Assembly: GCF_002878395.1 (NCBI RefSeq)
Contig: NC_061118.1
Location: 125,014,798 to 125,078,797 of the forward strand
Origin: Capsicum annuum
Lineage: Eukaryota; Streptophyta; Magnoliopsida; Solanales; Solanaceae
Direction of reading: 5' to 3'
Length of the DNA: 64,000 nt
Of the stretch, positions 35,401 to 47,241 are shown piece after piece. The number at the start of each line of letters is the position of its first letter. Within the stretch, counting starts at the first letter, position 1. Under the pieces are notes generated by a model. The model was given only the letters and a program-made list of their open reading frames with translations. It searched no databases and had not been told where the DNA came from. A program made the translations under genes and the position numbers.

Positions 35401-35967
35401 AAAAAAGATGATTAATAATATATCTAATATTTTTTGGGTTTGAAATTAAGTGTTAGGAGCATATTTGGGTTACGATAATTCACCAAAGTGTTCCTAGACC
35501 TTTTACAAACTGAATTAACATGTAAAACAACTTTGGATCCATTTCAGTTTTTTGTGTCAGGGCGCAGTCGACGTGATGCATCGAAATCATGTCGGCTTAC
35601 TGCCTCACACAACAAATGTCATAATTTTTACTCGGGTATCAAATTTTAGAGAAATTGGTATCGCTGAAAATCTAATTCAATTATCTATAATTTGGTGGGC
35701 CTTGATCTGTAAAATTCCATGTATATAAAAATTTATACATGTTTACAGTAGACCCTTGTAGAATCGAATATCAAATTTTGGATGAATCAAATGATCTTAG
35801 CTTAACTTGTCTCTAAGTGATTCCTGTGAACATTTTTAACCTCAAAAGCAAATCAAACATTAGGATAAAGATTTGAAACTTGTATTCACATGGGTATATC
35901 TTGGATTATAGCTTATACACATAAGAACGACAGTTTATAAACTAGCTCTAAAATATGGGGTATTACA
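32482..35967 (-). repeat. N3 3' LTR (left copy)
   Basis: The plus-left end TATAATGCCCC corresponds to TGTAACACCCC in the right copy; the right end is ATATGGGGTATTACA. It contains the GACGTCACACG block near the left end, imperfect ACTGAGACTGTAACT-type repeats (33490-33860), the TCGACGTGATGCATCG words (35557-35600) and a leader with GGGTTTTGTTGGAG on the minus side. A 21 bp unit is tandemly duplicated at 33381-33422 only in this copy. Confidence 0.93.
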
Positions 35968-38003
35968 TTATCTCTCTCTTGGGAACATTCGTCCTCAAAT
36001 GAGACTAGTTAGACAGAGAGTACTGTACTAGGGTTATTGAAATTATATTATGAACATGCATGACTGTAAACATAATTGCAAGTGATTTTGAAATATGAGA
36101 TACGACCTGAATATCATGAACTGGATTGATTTCATGAATACATGCGCTGACATGAGAATTATTATGAGGCTGAGAAAGAAATGAGAGAGTCAACTGATGA
36201 CTAACCATTACTTTAAGATAGATCTTATTTCTTGATGAAGAGATAAAAGATTGAAAACATAAATACTCGGGGCATTACATCTCCCTCTGGGGATACTTTG
36301 TCCCCCGAATGATTTTGACTTCTCTGAAATACTAAATAAAGACTAAGATGATGCATAGGAAACTTACAATTGAAACATGACTAAATATTTGGGATCTAAA
36401 ACTGATGCATAATGCATGAACTGAACGGAATTTCTGACTTCCATGGTCATGAATGAATTTCCTTGTGAATAAGAAAGATGAAAAACCATAGAAACTTTTC
36501 TGTCCGATTGCTAGACTGGATTACTGGCTATACGGACTGAATTATACTGAAATCTTATACTTAACTATACATTCCACTTGTACACCAACATGACATTGAA
36601 GCCTATCTTCATAACCACACATGAACTTGTAATCAAACAACCATAAGAGTATTTTTATCATTTTCTCTAAATATCTATCCCTACAATATTCATACAACGA
36701 CCCAAGAAAACAAACATAAAATCTCAACTAATCATCACTTTAGAAGAGGTCACTGAAATTTAGAACATGAGGAACTGAAGTATGAAGGAATGACTAACAG
36801 TTAACTGAGGCCTAAGGAATAAAGTATCAATGACATGAATTCCTCAGAGAGGTCTGAACTGAGGACATACGTGACATAAACTGAATTTTGTTGATCATTA
36901 TGAGTGAAGCATGAGTCTCTGGATCTGATCATACTGCAAAACATGAGTACGTGAGTCATGAGCTACATGACTTGAGTTAAGAGTTCATTATTTCATGGAA
37001 CATGATTTATACTGCTGAGTGAATTGGAACTCCTCATACTAGAAACTAAAAGCATGTATGGTCTTTCTATAAAGTTCATGAATATGAGCTATTATAAGGG
37101 AGTTGACATATTAGGCATAAGTAGATATCGTGGTGGCTAAAAAAATTTTAACTGAGATAAGAATAGGTTGGGAATCATCCTTTCTTACTGCTTTTCTACA
37201 CCCACTGGCACTACTACTAGAATCTGAGGGCCTGACTTGGTTACTTGTTTTATCATCTCCCCCTTAGCTTTAAGTTATTATCTCAAGTTTGTGGATACTT
37301 TACTAAACTATAAACTGAACTGTAATCATTTTACTCCAGAATATAGGGTATAATAATACACATGAATTACAAACTCATCCACACCATCATACTTAATCTT
37401 GATTTAACAAACTTAAATTCTTTCATACATTGTTCAAGCTTACTGATTCACCTTTCATAAAACTAGACCCTTGAATAAGTAATCTGCTAAATCTAACACT
37501 ACCCAACTCTACTACTGCTAAACTCTGGGTTCATGATTCTAATTCTAGATCACATACTAAAAAAAGGACTCTAAGAAGAAATTTGAAAGCACATCTGACT
37601 TTGGCTTAATGCATAATTTTTCATGAACATGAATGAAATATTTCAAAATTTAGGATATAAGGTCCTTGATGGGATAATTTTTGAGCTAACATACAATCCC
37701 AGAATTATCTGTAGGGACTAGCTAAGGAAACACTGTCTGTAAGGACTTAAGCTTTATTATTTTTATCGCCTCAAAACTAAGGTAGACTTAGTGTGAATAG
37801 AGTAAGATAAGTATTTGCATAAATTTCGTAGATAATACTTCTACTGCATGATTTGAGACTTGAAAGAAGGGAAAAATTTCCTAAATGCCTTGTAGCCTCT
37901 CGAAGAAAAGTACAGTCGTCTCTATACAATTAAGCAAAACTCTACTAGACACGGCTTTATAGATACCCTAGGACACTTGAATTGTGTGCTCTGATACCAA
38001 GTT
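35968..38003 (-). other. N3 internal domain, non-coding
   Basis: 2036 bp between the LTRs. No Gag, PR, RT or IN text in any frame. The minus-strand primer-binding site stands at the right end and the polypurine tract at the left. A second copy of the polypurine-plus-LTR-start junction occurs at about 36268-36300: on the minus strand CCAGAGGGAGATGTAATGCC. Short minus runs at 36005-36208 and 36542-36727 have no recognised family. Many ACTGAAC/TGAGTCATGAG words give it an LTR-like texture. Confidence 0.8.
37988..37999 (-). other. N3 primer-binding site (intact, minus)
   Basis: GCTCTGATACCA on the plus strand is TGGTATCAGAGC on the minus strand, the initiator tRNA-Met primer site, separated from the LTR end by four bases. 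It fixes the orientation of N3. Confidence 0.92.
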
Positions 38004-39724
38004 TGTAACACCCCAAAAATCTTTCCCGAGACGTCACACGATGGTTGAAACCATATATGATCCCAAGCTAACCCATGAACTGGCATACTATTAACCAATT
38101 GAATTATATCATAATAAATAACTGTTTGCTATGCTAAAACATAGTCATACTAAGGATCTAAAATAAATACAATTTGGATGAGGCTTTGCAATTTGATAAA
38201 TCAGAAGAATGAAATTGAAATTTATATAACTGACTCTGACTAATATCTATGAAGACTCTACTATACTGACTATAGATAGTTAAGATATCCCTCCAACTAC
38301 CACTAATCAATACATATAAAAGTAATGAGCTGTACATGAACTAAAACTATCTGGAGTTCCTAAAGTAGGAGAAGTCATCACTTACGGGCTGGAATCTGCA
38401 ACTGTTTGATCGTGATGCAAAGGTTATAATTGGTAATTACATTATAAGGAAATATAGCGACATAGGTGTCTATATGGAACAGTACTTCTGGAATGTACTG
38501 AGTATGCAGGGGTGAATGCAATAAGTATATCAAATTTCATATGTCATCGTAAAAGATGCATGCTAAGTGTAAGTAGACTCATAAATAAACTTGAATAAAC
38601 TGAAAGATGAAAACATCTTAAAACATGAGTAATAAGTATGATTTGTTAAGCTGGTGAAACTCTATACTTAGCTTTTGTAAAACTTACTTTAATGGTATAA
38701 GTATAACTGGAGCTGGGATATAATAACACATAGATACTATAAGAATACTGGGTATGTAAAATTGGACTACATTAAATCTAAATAACTAGACTAAAACTGT
38801 AGAGTATTATGCATATGAGAAAGGGATTGACTGAGTAACCTGAGATAACTAAGCATGGGTTTGTATAAACTATATTTTTTAAGAATGCAAGACTAAGCAT
38901 ATATCGTAATTCTAAAATAGTCTATAAACAGAGGTACTGAAATACTGATAACTGGATATCTAATAAAAGTACACTATAGTCAAGAAAACCTAAAATTGAA
39001 CTGATTTACTGATTAGATTACTAGATTGAGACTGTGACTGAGACTGTGATTGAGACTGTAACTAATGCTATAACTAAGACTCATACTGGAACTAATTACT
39101 GAGTTTTGATAATTGAGTGACTGATATATGGGATAACTGATAACTGTATTATTAATAAAAGAGGGATTGTATGTAACAATCCAATGTCTGTGAAACTATA
39201 CTAAGTTTTATACTGAGTTGAGTGACTATAAATGATAGTCCTGAATCTTTAGAATTGAATGAAGTTCTATATTGAGATGAGTGACTGCATCTGACAGTCC
39301 TGATTCTATAGAACTATCTGATTTCTATCACTGATACTGAGACTGAAATTGTAACTATGGTAAGTAGTCATCAATCCAACATGCCCCAAATAAAGCAATA
39401 TAGCTAAGTTGGGGTCCAATCTGTAACCCCAAATAGAAAAGTATCAATATCGTGCTATCGGTAAGGGCAAGTTGTGAGTGACCCTCAACTGGAAGGTACT
39501 CAAATAAGAATGGTTGTGTAATACTCCGATTATTCCTTAAGCCTAAATCTGTCTTTTTGAATAGATATATATTACTTTCAAAATGATTGATGTTTAAAAC
39601 ATATTTTATTTCTCTAATTTCCATATCTTGTCATGTAGAGTATTGAATAAAATTTCCATCGATACTAATTTCATCAAAATCCAACATCGGATGAGTGAGT
39701 TATGGCCATTTTACTGAATGCTAT

Positions 39725-40070
39725 CGGATTGCCCAGGTTTGACGGCTGACCTGGTGGACCTTAAGGTCCTTGGTGGACCATCAAGTGCCCCATCAAGACA
39801 AGGCAGTATCTCTCTTTTTAGGATGTCGTGTGATGGTCAAAGTGGTGGACCGTCACAAACCGTTAAGATATCCATCAGACCGACGCAGAATGTCCCATTC
39901 CCGAGCCCTAAGTAATGGACGATATGGTGGACCGTCAATCCCTCTAACGGACCATCTCTTCGACCGTCACTCTGAGGAAGAACATTCTTGTCTTGACACT
40001 CGAGTGATGGATGACCTAGTGGACCATCAATTAATCTGACAGACCGTCAGATCGACGGTCACAGGCACCG
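39725..40070 (+). promoter_or_regulatory. GACGGTCCGTC-type word cluster in N4
   Basis: About 12 variants of GGACCGTC / GACGGTC(C) occur in 350 bp: TTGACGGCTGACC, GGTGGACCGTCAC, CATCAGACCGACG, GTGGACCGTCAATC, TAACGGACCATC, CAGACCGTCAGATCGACGG. Each is close to self-complementary. Apparent open frames here (39718-40039) are a by-product of the repeated word. It ends 60 bp before the TATA-like tract. Confidence 0.65.
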
Positions 40071-40129
40071 ATCAGCAAATTTCAGCATTTTTCAAAAGGG
40101 CATCTTGGTCATTTCCTCTCCTTATGACC

Positions 40130-40143
40130 TTATATATATATAT
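40130..40143 (+). promoter_or_regulatory. N4 TATA-like box
   Basis: TTATATATATATAT follows CATCTTGGTCATTTCCTCTCC and precedes TGTAGAGAAG and a pyrimidine-rich TTCTCTCCATTTCTCTCC stretch. This looks like a core promoter and transcription start in the LTR. No expression data can be seen. Confidence 0.55.
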
Positions 40144-40208
40144 GTAGAGAAGAAAAGATTATTTTCTCTCCATTTCTCTCCAATTTTTTTTTAAGAATTC
40201 TCTAGAAA

Positions 40209-40298
40209 CATAGGGTTTCTTCCAAACCCAAAAATCAAATCATCTCCAAGAAATTCAAGAAATCTCCCATAGGGTTTCTTCCAAACCCAAAAATCAAA
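40209..40298 (+). repeat. 31 bp direct repeat in N4 leader, 59 bp period
   Basis: The 31-base segments 40209-40239 and 40268-40298 are identical; they begin CATAGGGTTTCTTCC and end CCCAAAAATCAAA. The 28 bp between them are not repeated. They lie 65-155 bp downstream of the TATA-like tract, in the presumed untranslated leader. Confidence 0.9.
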
Positions 40299-43200
40299 GG
40301 CAGCAAGGTGTTGGTCTAAAAGTGTGAGAAAGAAGTTTCAAGCAAGTTTCTATATCTTCAAAATAAAAATCTAAGGTATGTGAGGTTTGAACAAGAACAC
40401 TTCTTTTGTTCTTGTGCCTAAAGATTTACTTTCTATTATTGATTTACATGATTTTGCAAGTGGGTTTACACCCAAATTTCTCTATTAATAATTTATGAGA
40501 TTTGAGTTGAATAAGTTTGATATTTATGATTATTTCACCATCATGTTTCCTAAATTGAGGGTTTATTCCATGAGCTGTATATTATCACTATGCATTGGTG
40601 ATTTCTAAGCAATTTAAGTCAAGTTCCATGAGTTGAATATTTTTATTACGAATTGATGATTTTTGAATGATTTGAGACAAATGTCATGAGTTATGCCTTT
40701 CCATGAGAAATTTGACTATTGAATGTATATTGATATGTGAACTTGAGAGTCAAGAATGAGTCTTGTGATGTTTCTATGAAGTTTTGATATTTGAAATAAC
40801 TTCATAAACAAATGTATTTGATGCCGAGAAAGATTGTGTTGAGTTGAGTTGAGTCAAGTTAGGAATCCACAAGATGTTTATGATTTACAAATGAGATATA
40901 TTTATGTTTTGGTCTTTATGATAGACTCATGAGTTGATATTGATTGAGGTGGATTTCCTAACGCGTTCTGAGCTGATTCTGGGAGGAGTATTTAGCACCG
41001 ACCAGGACATATGGTATTTTTCCAGAACTATGTGCCATCATAGGATTGATGTTGATGATTGTGGGCCAAAGGCTGAGTCTGAGATTGTGATATTGAGATT
41101 AAGGTTGTACTCCCTGGAAAGAGTACAACATCCCTGCTAATGTGGGGTTCTCTCCTTAGGAGGGCAAAACGTTGGACTCTATGCAGCTAACATAGAGTAG
41201 TTATGTCGGTTATAAGAAACTCCCACATCCATAATGATATAAGTCTCTTGAGTTACCGTGTCACTCTGAGTCACGAGTTAAAGAGTTTGATTTAAATGAT
41301 TTATGAGATTTATGAAAAACGTATCATTACTGATGATTTATGGAAATAATGTTTCAGATAATTCAAGCGAAGATAGTTATTATTGTCAGCATGCATGATT
41401 TCTCATACATTTATGATATTATTTAAAATATTGCATCCGCCCCCACATACTCAATACCTTCCCAAGTACTGACCCCATACTTTTTTGTATTCTATATTTC
41501 CTTATGATATAGTTTTAGGTGCTCAGTCTCAGCAGCGACAGTGATCTTTGAGCACCTTCCTCTACACTTCTACAGTTGGTGAGTCCTCATGGTTCGAGGA
41601 CCTGTGTCTCTAATTTTGTCTTGTTAATAGATGGTTGTTTACTTTCAGTTTAGTACGAGTCAGTTGGGGATCTATCCCAATGACTCCTTAGTCCTATGTT
41701 GTAGAGACTTTGTTAGATTAGTCTACCAGCGTGTACAGAAATTTTAGTATTTTGTTTGTATGGGTCATTATTATTTTATGTTTCAGCATGTTCATGACAT
41801 GGTTATTCCTCTTTATCTTAGCATGATTTGCGCTATAATGAGTTCTCAAAGTGATGAAAAGTTTAAAGGGTTAGCTTGAGGGCATGTATGGCCTTGAGCC
41901 CAATGTGATGTCTCGATGTATGTTCTTGGGGCGTTACAGCTGGGAACCCTCAACTTGCAGGTAATCTACCCCATCAACCATCAATTGGCAGGTTAGATGT
42001 CTCAACCTATGCTGGGTATGTAGTTCTGGAATGCAAGGATTTCTTATAAGAATCAAACCCTTTACTGGCAGGTGAGTTCCCATCCTTGGATTCTCTCAGT
42101 GCTAAATCCTACTCCCATCTGAATAGACACTGAACATGATTTTTTGAACTGAACTGGACTGAGTTCATTGAGTTTCGATGAGTGACGAAATACTACTGAG
42201 ATAACTGAATTTCAGATATCTCTGAGATTACTAGAATTACTGAGTTTACTGAGTTTTCCTGAGTCATGAGACTTACTGAATTCTATGGATCATGGCTTGA
42301 CTAGGAGTCTTATAAACATGACACTAATTCTAGGCACATAGCTAAATTTTTGGGTAAAATTACCCCTAGGACTCGATAGAAGGAAACGGACAAGACATGA
42401 CATTCTTGAATACATGACTAATATCAATAATCCATAATACAATAAGTTGGAGATTACATGAAGCACATGGTTAACATAATATCATAACAATAGTCAATTG
42501 TCAACAAATGCTTTCATTTAGACATTTTGTCAAACATTTGGTGGTTATGGACTTATAAATAGATGAGAACACATGGTAACATGTCATGATTACCCTATTC
42601 AATTCACATGGGCATTCTATCAAGCACATGGAGATTAATACTTATATATGGGAATATCTTAAAAACAAAGGAGCATAGCATGATTACATAACTAAAATCA
42701 TGATTTGAGGTTTTTTCATGGAATTCACGTGAAATAGGATATGGGTTTTCATCAAAACATGTAAAATTCATAACTTGAACATAAGAAAGTCTTAATCATA
42801 AGGGAATAATAGAGGTACATGGCAAAATTCTTGACTTCGAGATTCATCTTGAAACTAGTTAAATCATGATATGTAAGCCTTTGTTAAAAAATAATTCTTG
42901 GAGGCATTTCATCAAACACTTGTAATTCATGGTTTAGACCAAGCATCAGAATAGTTTGAAATAGTAGTAATAGCATGATTCCACCTCTAAAATCACCAAT
43001 TAGAGTTTAAATTTGGAAAACAATACCATTTAAACATGTAAGGTTTAATATCCCCCACAATTTCATGGAAATATGTTATAAAATAGAGATTCATTAAAAA
43101 ATAAAACAAAATAGATGTAAAAATGTAAAAAATATTACTTTAAACTAGAAATTTGAGTTTTGGGCTCCATGGGCGAAAGAGGACCCATGCATGAACTCCC

Positions 43201-43913
43201 ACATACCTTAAAGCTTTAATCTAGAAGGAGAAACACAAACTTGAAAGATTTCTTGAATTAGAAAACTTGATTCTTAATTCTTTTCTCAAAGAAAATTTCA
43301 TAGAGTTCTTGGTGTTCTTGAGCAGGCTAGGGTTTTATTGGAGAGAAAAAGAAGATTAATAATGTATCTCATATTTTTTGGGGTTGAAATTAAGTCTTAT
43401 GGGACTATTTGGGTAAGGGGAATTGACCAAAGTGTTCCTAGACCTTTTAGGAACTGAATTAACATGTAAAACAGCTTTGGATCCACTTCAATTTTTCGTG
43501 TCATGGCGCGGTCGATGCGACGCGTGGAGATCACGTCTTCTTACTGTGTGACACAAAAAATGGCATAACTTTTTACTCGGGGATCAGATTTTGACAAAAT
43601 TGGTATCACTGGAAAGCTAATTCAATTATATACAATTTGGTGGGTCTTTATCCATAAAATTACATGTATATAAAAAGTTATACATGTTTAAATTAGACAC
43701 TTTTAGAATTGAATATCAAAGTTTGGACGAATCAAATGATCTTAGGTCAAATTGGTTCTAAGTGATTCCTATGAACATTTTTAACTGCAAAAGCAAATCA
43801 AACATGAGGATAAGGATTTTGAAACTTGTCTTCACATGGGAATCGCTTGGATTATAGCTTATACACCTATGAACGACGATTCAAAGACTAGCTTGAAAAT
43901 ATGAGGTATTACA

Positions 43914-45817
43914 CCAACTCAGCAATAACATGAAATTAAACCTCCCAAAGGGAAGAATTCACTAATTATCTTACAAATACTCTCAAGAGAAAGCCCTAGT
44001 TTCTTCAAGTTCAAGTCAAAGTTCCAAGAAATCCCCAACAATCTTCATGAAATCAACAATCAAGGTATGTTAGATGTTCATCCTTGGGTTTTCTTCCACC
44101 TTTGGAGTTCTAGAACTCATTTTAAAACTATAAATTTTTAGATTCATGATTTATATGTGCAAATTAGGTTGTATTATTTTTTGTGTTGTTGTATGGGTTT
44201 CAATTCAAGCATTAATTATAAGTTTCATGAACATAAGATAGCGTGTATGTTGATGATATAATTCTCATATTCAAACACTTGAAATTGCAAGTTTAAGTTG
44301 TATTCATTATGCTTATATGTTGTTCATTACCATGTGCATTAATTATGCTCCCCAAGTGGTTGATAGAATGCCTATGTGAGTTTGATAGTGTAAGAATGAT
44401 ATGTTATCACGTGTTCTTATTCATGTACAAGTTGATGACCTCCAAGTGTTTAATAAAATGTCTCAGTGAATGAATTATGAACAATTGACTAATGTTATGC
44501 TTTCAAGATATGTTCTATTTTATTATTGATGCTATCGAGTCCTGGGGGTATTCATTACCCAAAATCTATTTGTTTACTAGATTCAATAGTTATAAAATAG
44601 TCCCAAAAAAGGTCAAGAATAATAGCACTCAGTCAGTTAACAGAACTCAGTGAACTTAGTCCAGTTCAGTTAGTTAACACGATCAGGATCAGTTCAGTCA
44701 AGCTTAGTACAATCTAGTGATCAATGTTTTTTATTTGGGAGTAGGATTAAGCATCGAGCGAACCCAAAGATGGGGGAATTCTTTCCAGTAGAGGGTTTGA
44801 TCTCTAGTAGCAATCCCTGAGTTATAGAACTACATAGCCAGCATAGGGTAAGTCTTCCTCCTTTCAGACTAGGGTTGATGCAATCATATACATATTTCAT
44901 GAGTTTTCCTGCTAGATTAGGGTTGACCCAGCTTTGTTAGTACTCGTGGCACAGTCATAACACCCTTCCAACTAGGGTTACAGGTTGGACCCTAAATTAG
45001 TCTATCCTCAGGGTATGTCTGTTATATGAACACTCCCACAGTCACAGTTTTAGTATTCAATATTCAGTGCTCAATATCTAGTATTCAATCTTAGTTTTTA
45101 GTAGAGAACTTAAAAAGCTCTACAGAATCATGGCTATGAGTTAACAGTTACTCAGCCATTAGAATTTAGTACTCAGATTCAGTATAATCTCAGATACACG
45201 ATGTATACTTATATGCACAGTGTTGCATGTTCAGCATGTTCAATAGTTATAGCTTTACATGTACTCTCATACAGTTACTTTATGATGTCCAATCAGTCAA
45301 TCATCATCTCATGCATATGAACCCATGTAAATCAGCCTAACCATACTTAGCAAACCAGTACATTCCACGTACTAATGCTTACTCTCTCTTTGCGCTATGA
45401 TATCTCATATCATAGGTTCAGATGCTTAGGTTCCTAAATATACTTAGTAGGTTAGGCTTTCAGCAATAGTTATAGTTTTGATTCATCATACATCGAGCAA
45501 AGATTTTATCTATTTTAGTATTTCAGCAGTTTAGTAGTTATTTCAGTTAGGGGTTTATCCCATCAACTCCGTATATAGACAGTTAAAGGATTTCGAACTA
45601 TCATAGTAAGTTATTCAGCTTTCAAATGTTATTATCAGATATACTCAGTTATTATTTTAGTATTTTGAGAACCTTATGATATTTTCATATTTCTTTCATA
45701 TATGTTTTCATGATTATTATTCAGTGCTCACAGCAGGTACCATTCATGGGTTATCTTATGGTCCTTCGAGATTGTAAGCACCGTGTAACACCCAAGGTGC
45801 AGTCTTGGGAAGTTACA
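43914..45817 (+). repeat. N2 5' LTR, second part
   Basis: It resumes with CCAACTCAGC after N3 and aligns with 50878-52760 through AAGCCCTAGTTTCTT, ATCAAGGTATGTTAG, CTCAGTCAGTTAACA, GGGAGTAGGATT, and ACATTCCACGTACT, to the end GGGAAGTTACA at 45817. With the first part it totals about 2240 bp. Confidence 0.93.
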
Positions 45818-45821
45818 AACT

Positions 45822-45833
45822 TGGTATCAGAGC
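45822..45833 (+). other. N2 primer-binding site (intact)
   Basis: TGGTATCAGAGC, four bases after the LTR end, is complementary to the 3' end of initiator tRNA-Met. It is followed by CCTAAGGTTTTAAAGTGTCC, the leader common in this group. Confidence 0.95.
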
Positions 45834-46029
45834 CTAAGGTTTTAAAGTGTCCTAGGAAGCCTTAAATCCACATCTAGTAGAGTCTTATGCGTGGGTGTGT
45901 AATGCGCCACACTTATGGACAATAGACTATGAGGCATTTTAGGAAAAGTTCTGTTCTTTCAATGTTTATATTATGTGAGTAAGCATGGGCTCAAGTTAAA
46001 CTCTCTGTCTAATCTAATTTTCCTTCTGT

Positions 46030-46800
46030 TTACAGATACACGGCTTATAGAATTGGAGGAGTTTGCTAATACCTTTCTAGATAGGTTCTTCCAATTGGAG
46101 TTGAGGGAAGCCAAGGTTCTAGAGTTCATTAACCTAAAGTAGGGCAACATGACAGTGAAGAAGTATTCTCTCACATTTACTTAGTTAGCCAGATATGCTC
46201 CTTATATAGTAGCTAATAGTCGATTTAAGATGAGTAAGTTTGTGTTTGGTATGTCTGACAGTGTTGTTAAGGAGTGTAGGACCACAATGCTGATTAAGAA
46301 GATGGACTTGGCTCGGTTGATGGTCCATGTTCAATAGATTGAGGAACAAAGGGCTAAGGAAAAAGCAAAGGAGAATAGAAGGGCTAGAATAGGTATCTTT
46401 AACTTCACTCAGCCTAAGTTAGAGGGTGGTAATCATTCTTAGTTTTACCCAAAATCTTCAGTCCCAGCTCCATCCTTAGCTAGTGCTTCAGTGTCTAAAT
46501 TTAGAAATGATAATAGGGATAGAGCTCTAGGTTCCAAATATTAGGGTAGTATTAGCAGTACTTGAATAAATCCTCTTTGTCAGAAATATGGTAAAAACCA
46601 TTAAGGTGTCTATCGAGTTGGCAACGATGTATGTTTTGGGTATAGTAAGCCAGTTCATAGAATGAGAGAGTGTCCTCAGGTAGGTTCATAGAGTCAGCAT
46701 AATTGTCCACCAACTCAGTCCTGCCACCCATCTCGGTAGGGTTTCCCTTCCAGTGCCACTAGTAGGCAACTTCCAAATAGGCTCTATGCACTTCAGTTCT
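46030..46800 (+). pseudogene. N2 gag (broken)
   Basis: The capsid core reads LEEFANTFLDRFFQLELREA, then EFINLK, stop, GNMTVKKYSLTF, ARYAPYIVANSRFKMSKFVFG, DLARLMVHVQ, stop, IEEQRAKEKAKE (46050-46375). The zinc-knuckle region at 46575-46680 has CQKYGKNH and CFGYSKPVHRMREC. The second Cys of the CCHC is Tyr (TGT to TAT), so it could not bind zinc. At least five stops, mostly TAG in place of Gln or Trp codons. Confidence 0.85.
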
Positions 46801-47200
46801 GACAGGATCAGGAAATTTCTCCTGATTTGGTCACTAGTACATTACAAGTTTACCATTTACATATTTATGCTTTGATAGATCCAGGAGTTTCTCTGTCCTT
46901 TGTAACTCTTTATATAGTTATCAACTTGCAAGTTAGTCACAAAATCCTAGCAGAGCCTTTCTAAGTCTCTACCACAGTAGGTAAATATCATAGCCTAGCA
47001 AGTATACAGGAACTATCTGGTTACGGTATCTCAAAAAGTAACTCCATCAAACTTAGTAGAGTTAGAGATGATGGATTTTGACGTAATTCAAGACATAGAT
47101 TGGCTTCATTCATGCTATTCTTCAATCAATTATAGAAATAGAGTTGTGTATTTTTAATTTTTGAATGAACCTGTCCTAGAATAGAGGGGTAGTACTTCAG
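46800..47200 (+). pseudogene. N2 protease (broken)
   Basis: LIDPGVSLSFVT at 46872-46907 keeps the catalytic Asp (DPG, 46878-46886). The second block DFDVIQDIDWLHSCY at 47076-47120 corresponds to the ILGMDWL segment with Gly-Met replaced. A stop and a frame change lie between the two halves. Confidence 0.8.
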
Positions 47201-47241
47201 CATTTAGGGGTCAACTTGTTTCATACATTAGAGCGAGCAAA

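Larger units (their letters stand above)
39517..41938 (+). mobile_element. N4: family C solo LTR, 2422 bp
   Basis: It begins TGTAATACTCC and ends TTGGGGCGTTACA. The flanks are GGTTG (left) and GCTGG (right), matching at three of five bases, so the duplication has decayed or the end is off by a base or two. No internal sequence is present, as expected for a solo LTR from recombination between two LTRs. It carries a word cluster (39725-40070), a TATA-like tract (40130-40143) and a leader with a 31 bp direct repeat. The 3' half matches 5960-7001. Confidence 0.88.
32482..43913 (-). mobile_element. N3: non-coding large retrotransposon derivative (LARD-like), minus strand
   Basis: Two LTRs, 32482-35967 (3486 bp) and 38004-43913 (3483 bp once solo LTR N4 and 5 bp are removed), enclose only about 2.0 kb with no gag or pol text. 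The primer-binding site is on the minus strand at 37988-37999. The polypurine tract adjoins the left LTR at 35968-35981 (minus), preceded by GAGGACGAATGTTCCC. The duplication CCAAC flanks it. Long LTRs, intact priming signals and no coding capacity fit a LARD, mobilised in trans by a related gypsy element. LTR difference is about 8% over a 240 bp sample. Confidence 0.9.
38004..43913 (-). repeat. N3 5' LTR (right copy), interrupted by solo LTR N4
   Basis: It starts TGTAACACCCC at 38004 and ends GAGGTATTACA at 43913. It follows the left copy block for block; the interruption is 39517-41938. Left of N4 the text is CTCAACTGGAAGGTACTCAAAT and right of it TGGGAACCCTCAACT, which are contiguous in the left copy near 33970-34015. 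Confidence 0.93.

Noticed and set aside
39718..40039. Overlapping plus-strand open frames of 65 and 89 codons
   Set aside because: They are created by the repeated GGACCGTC word in the N4 LTR; no conserved domain and no other copy coding.
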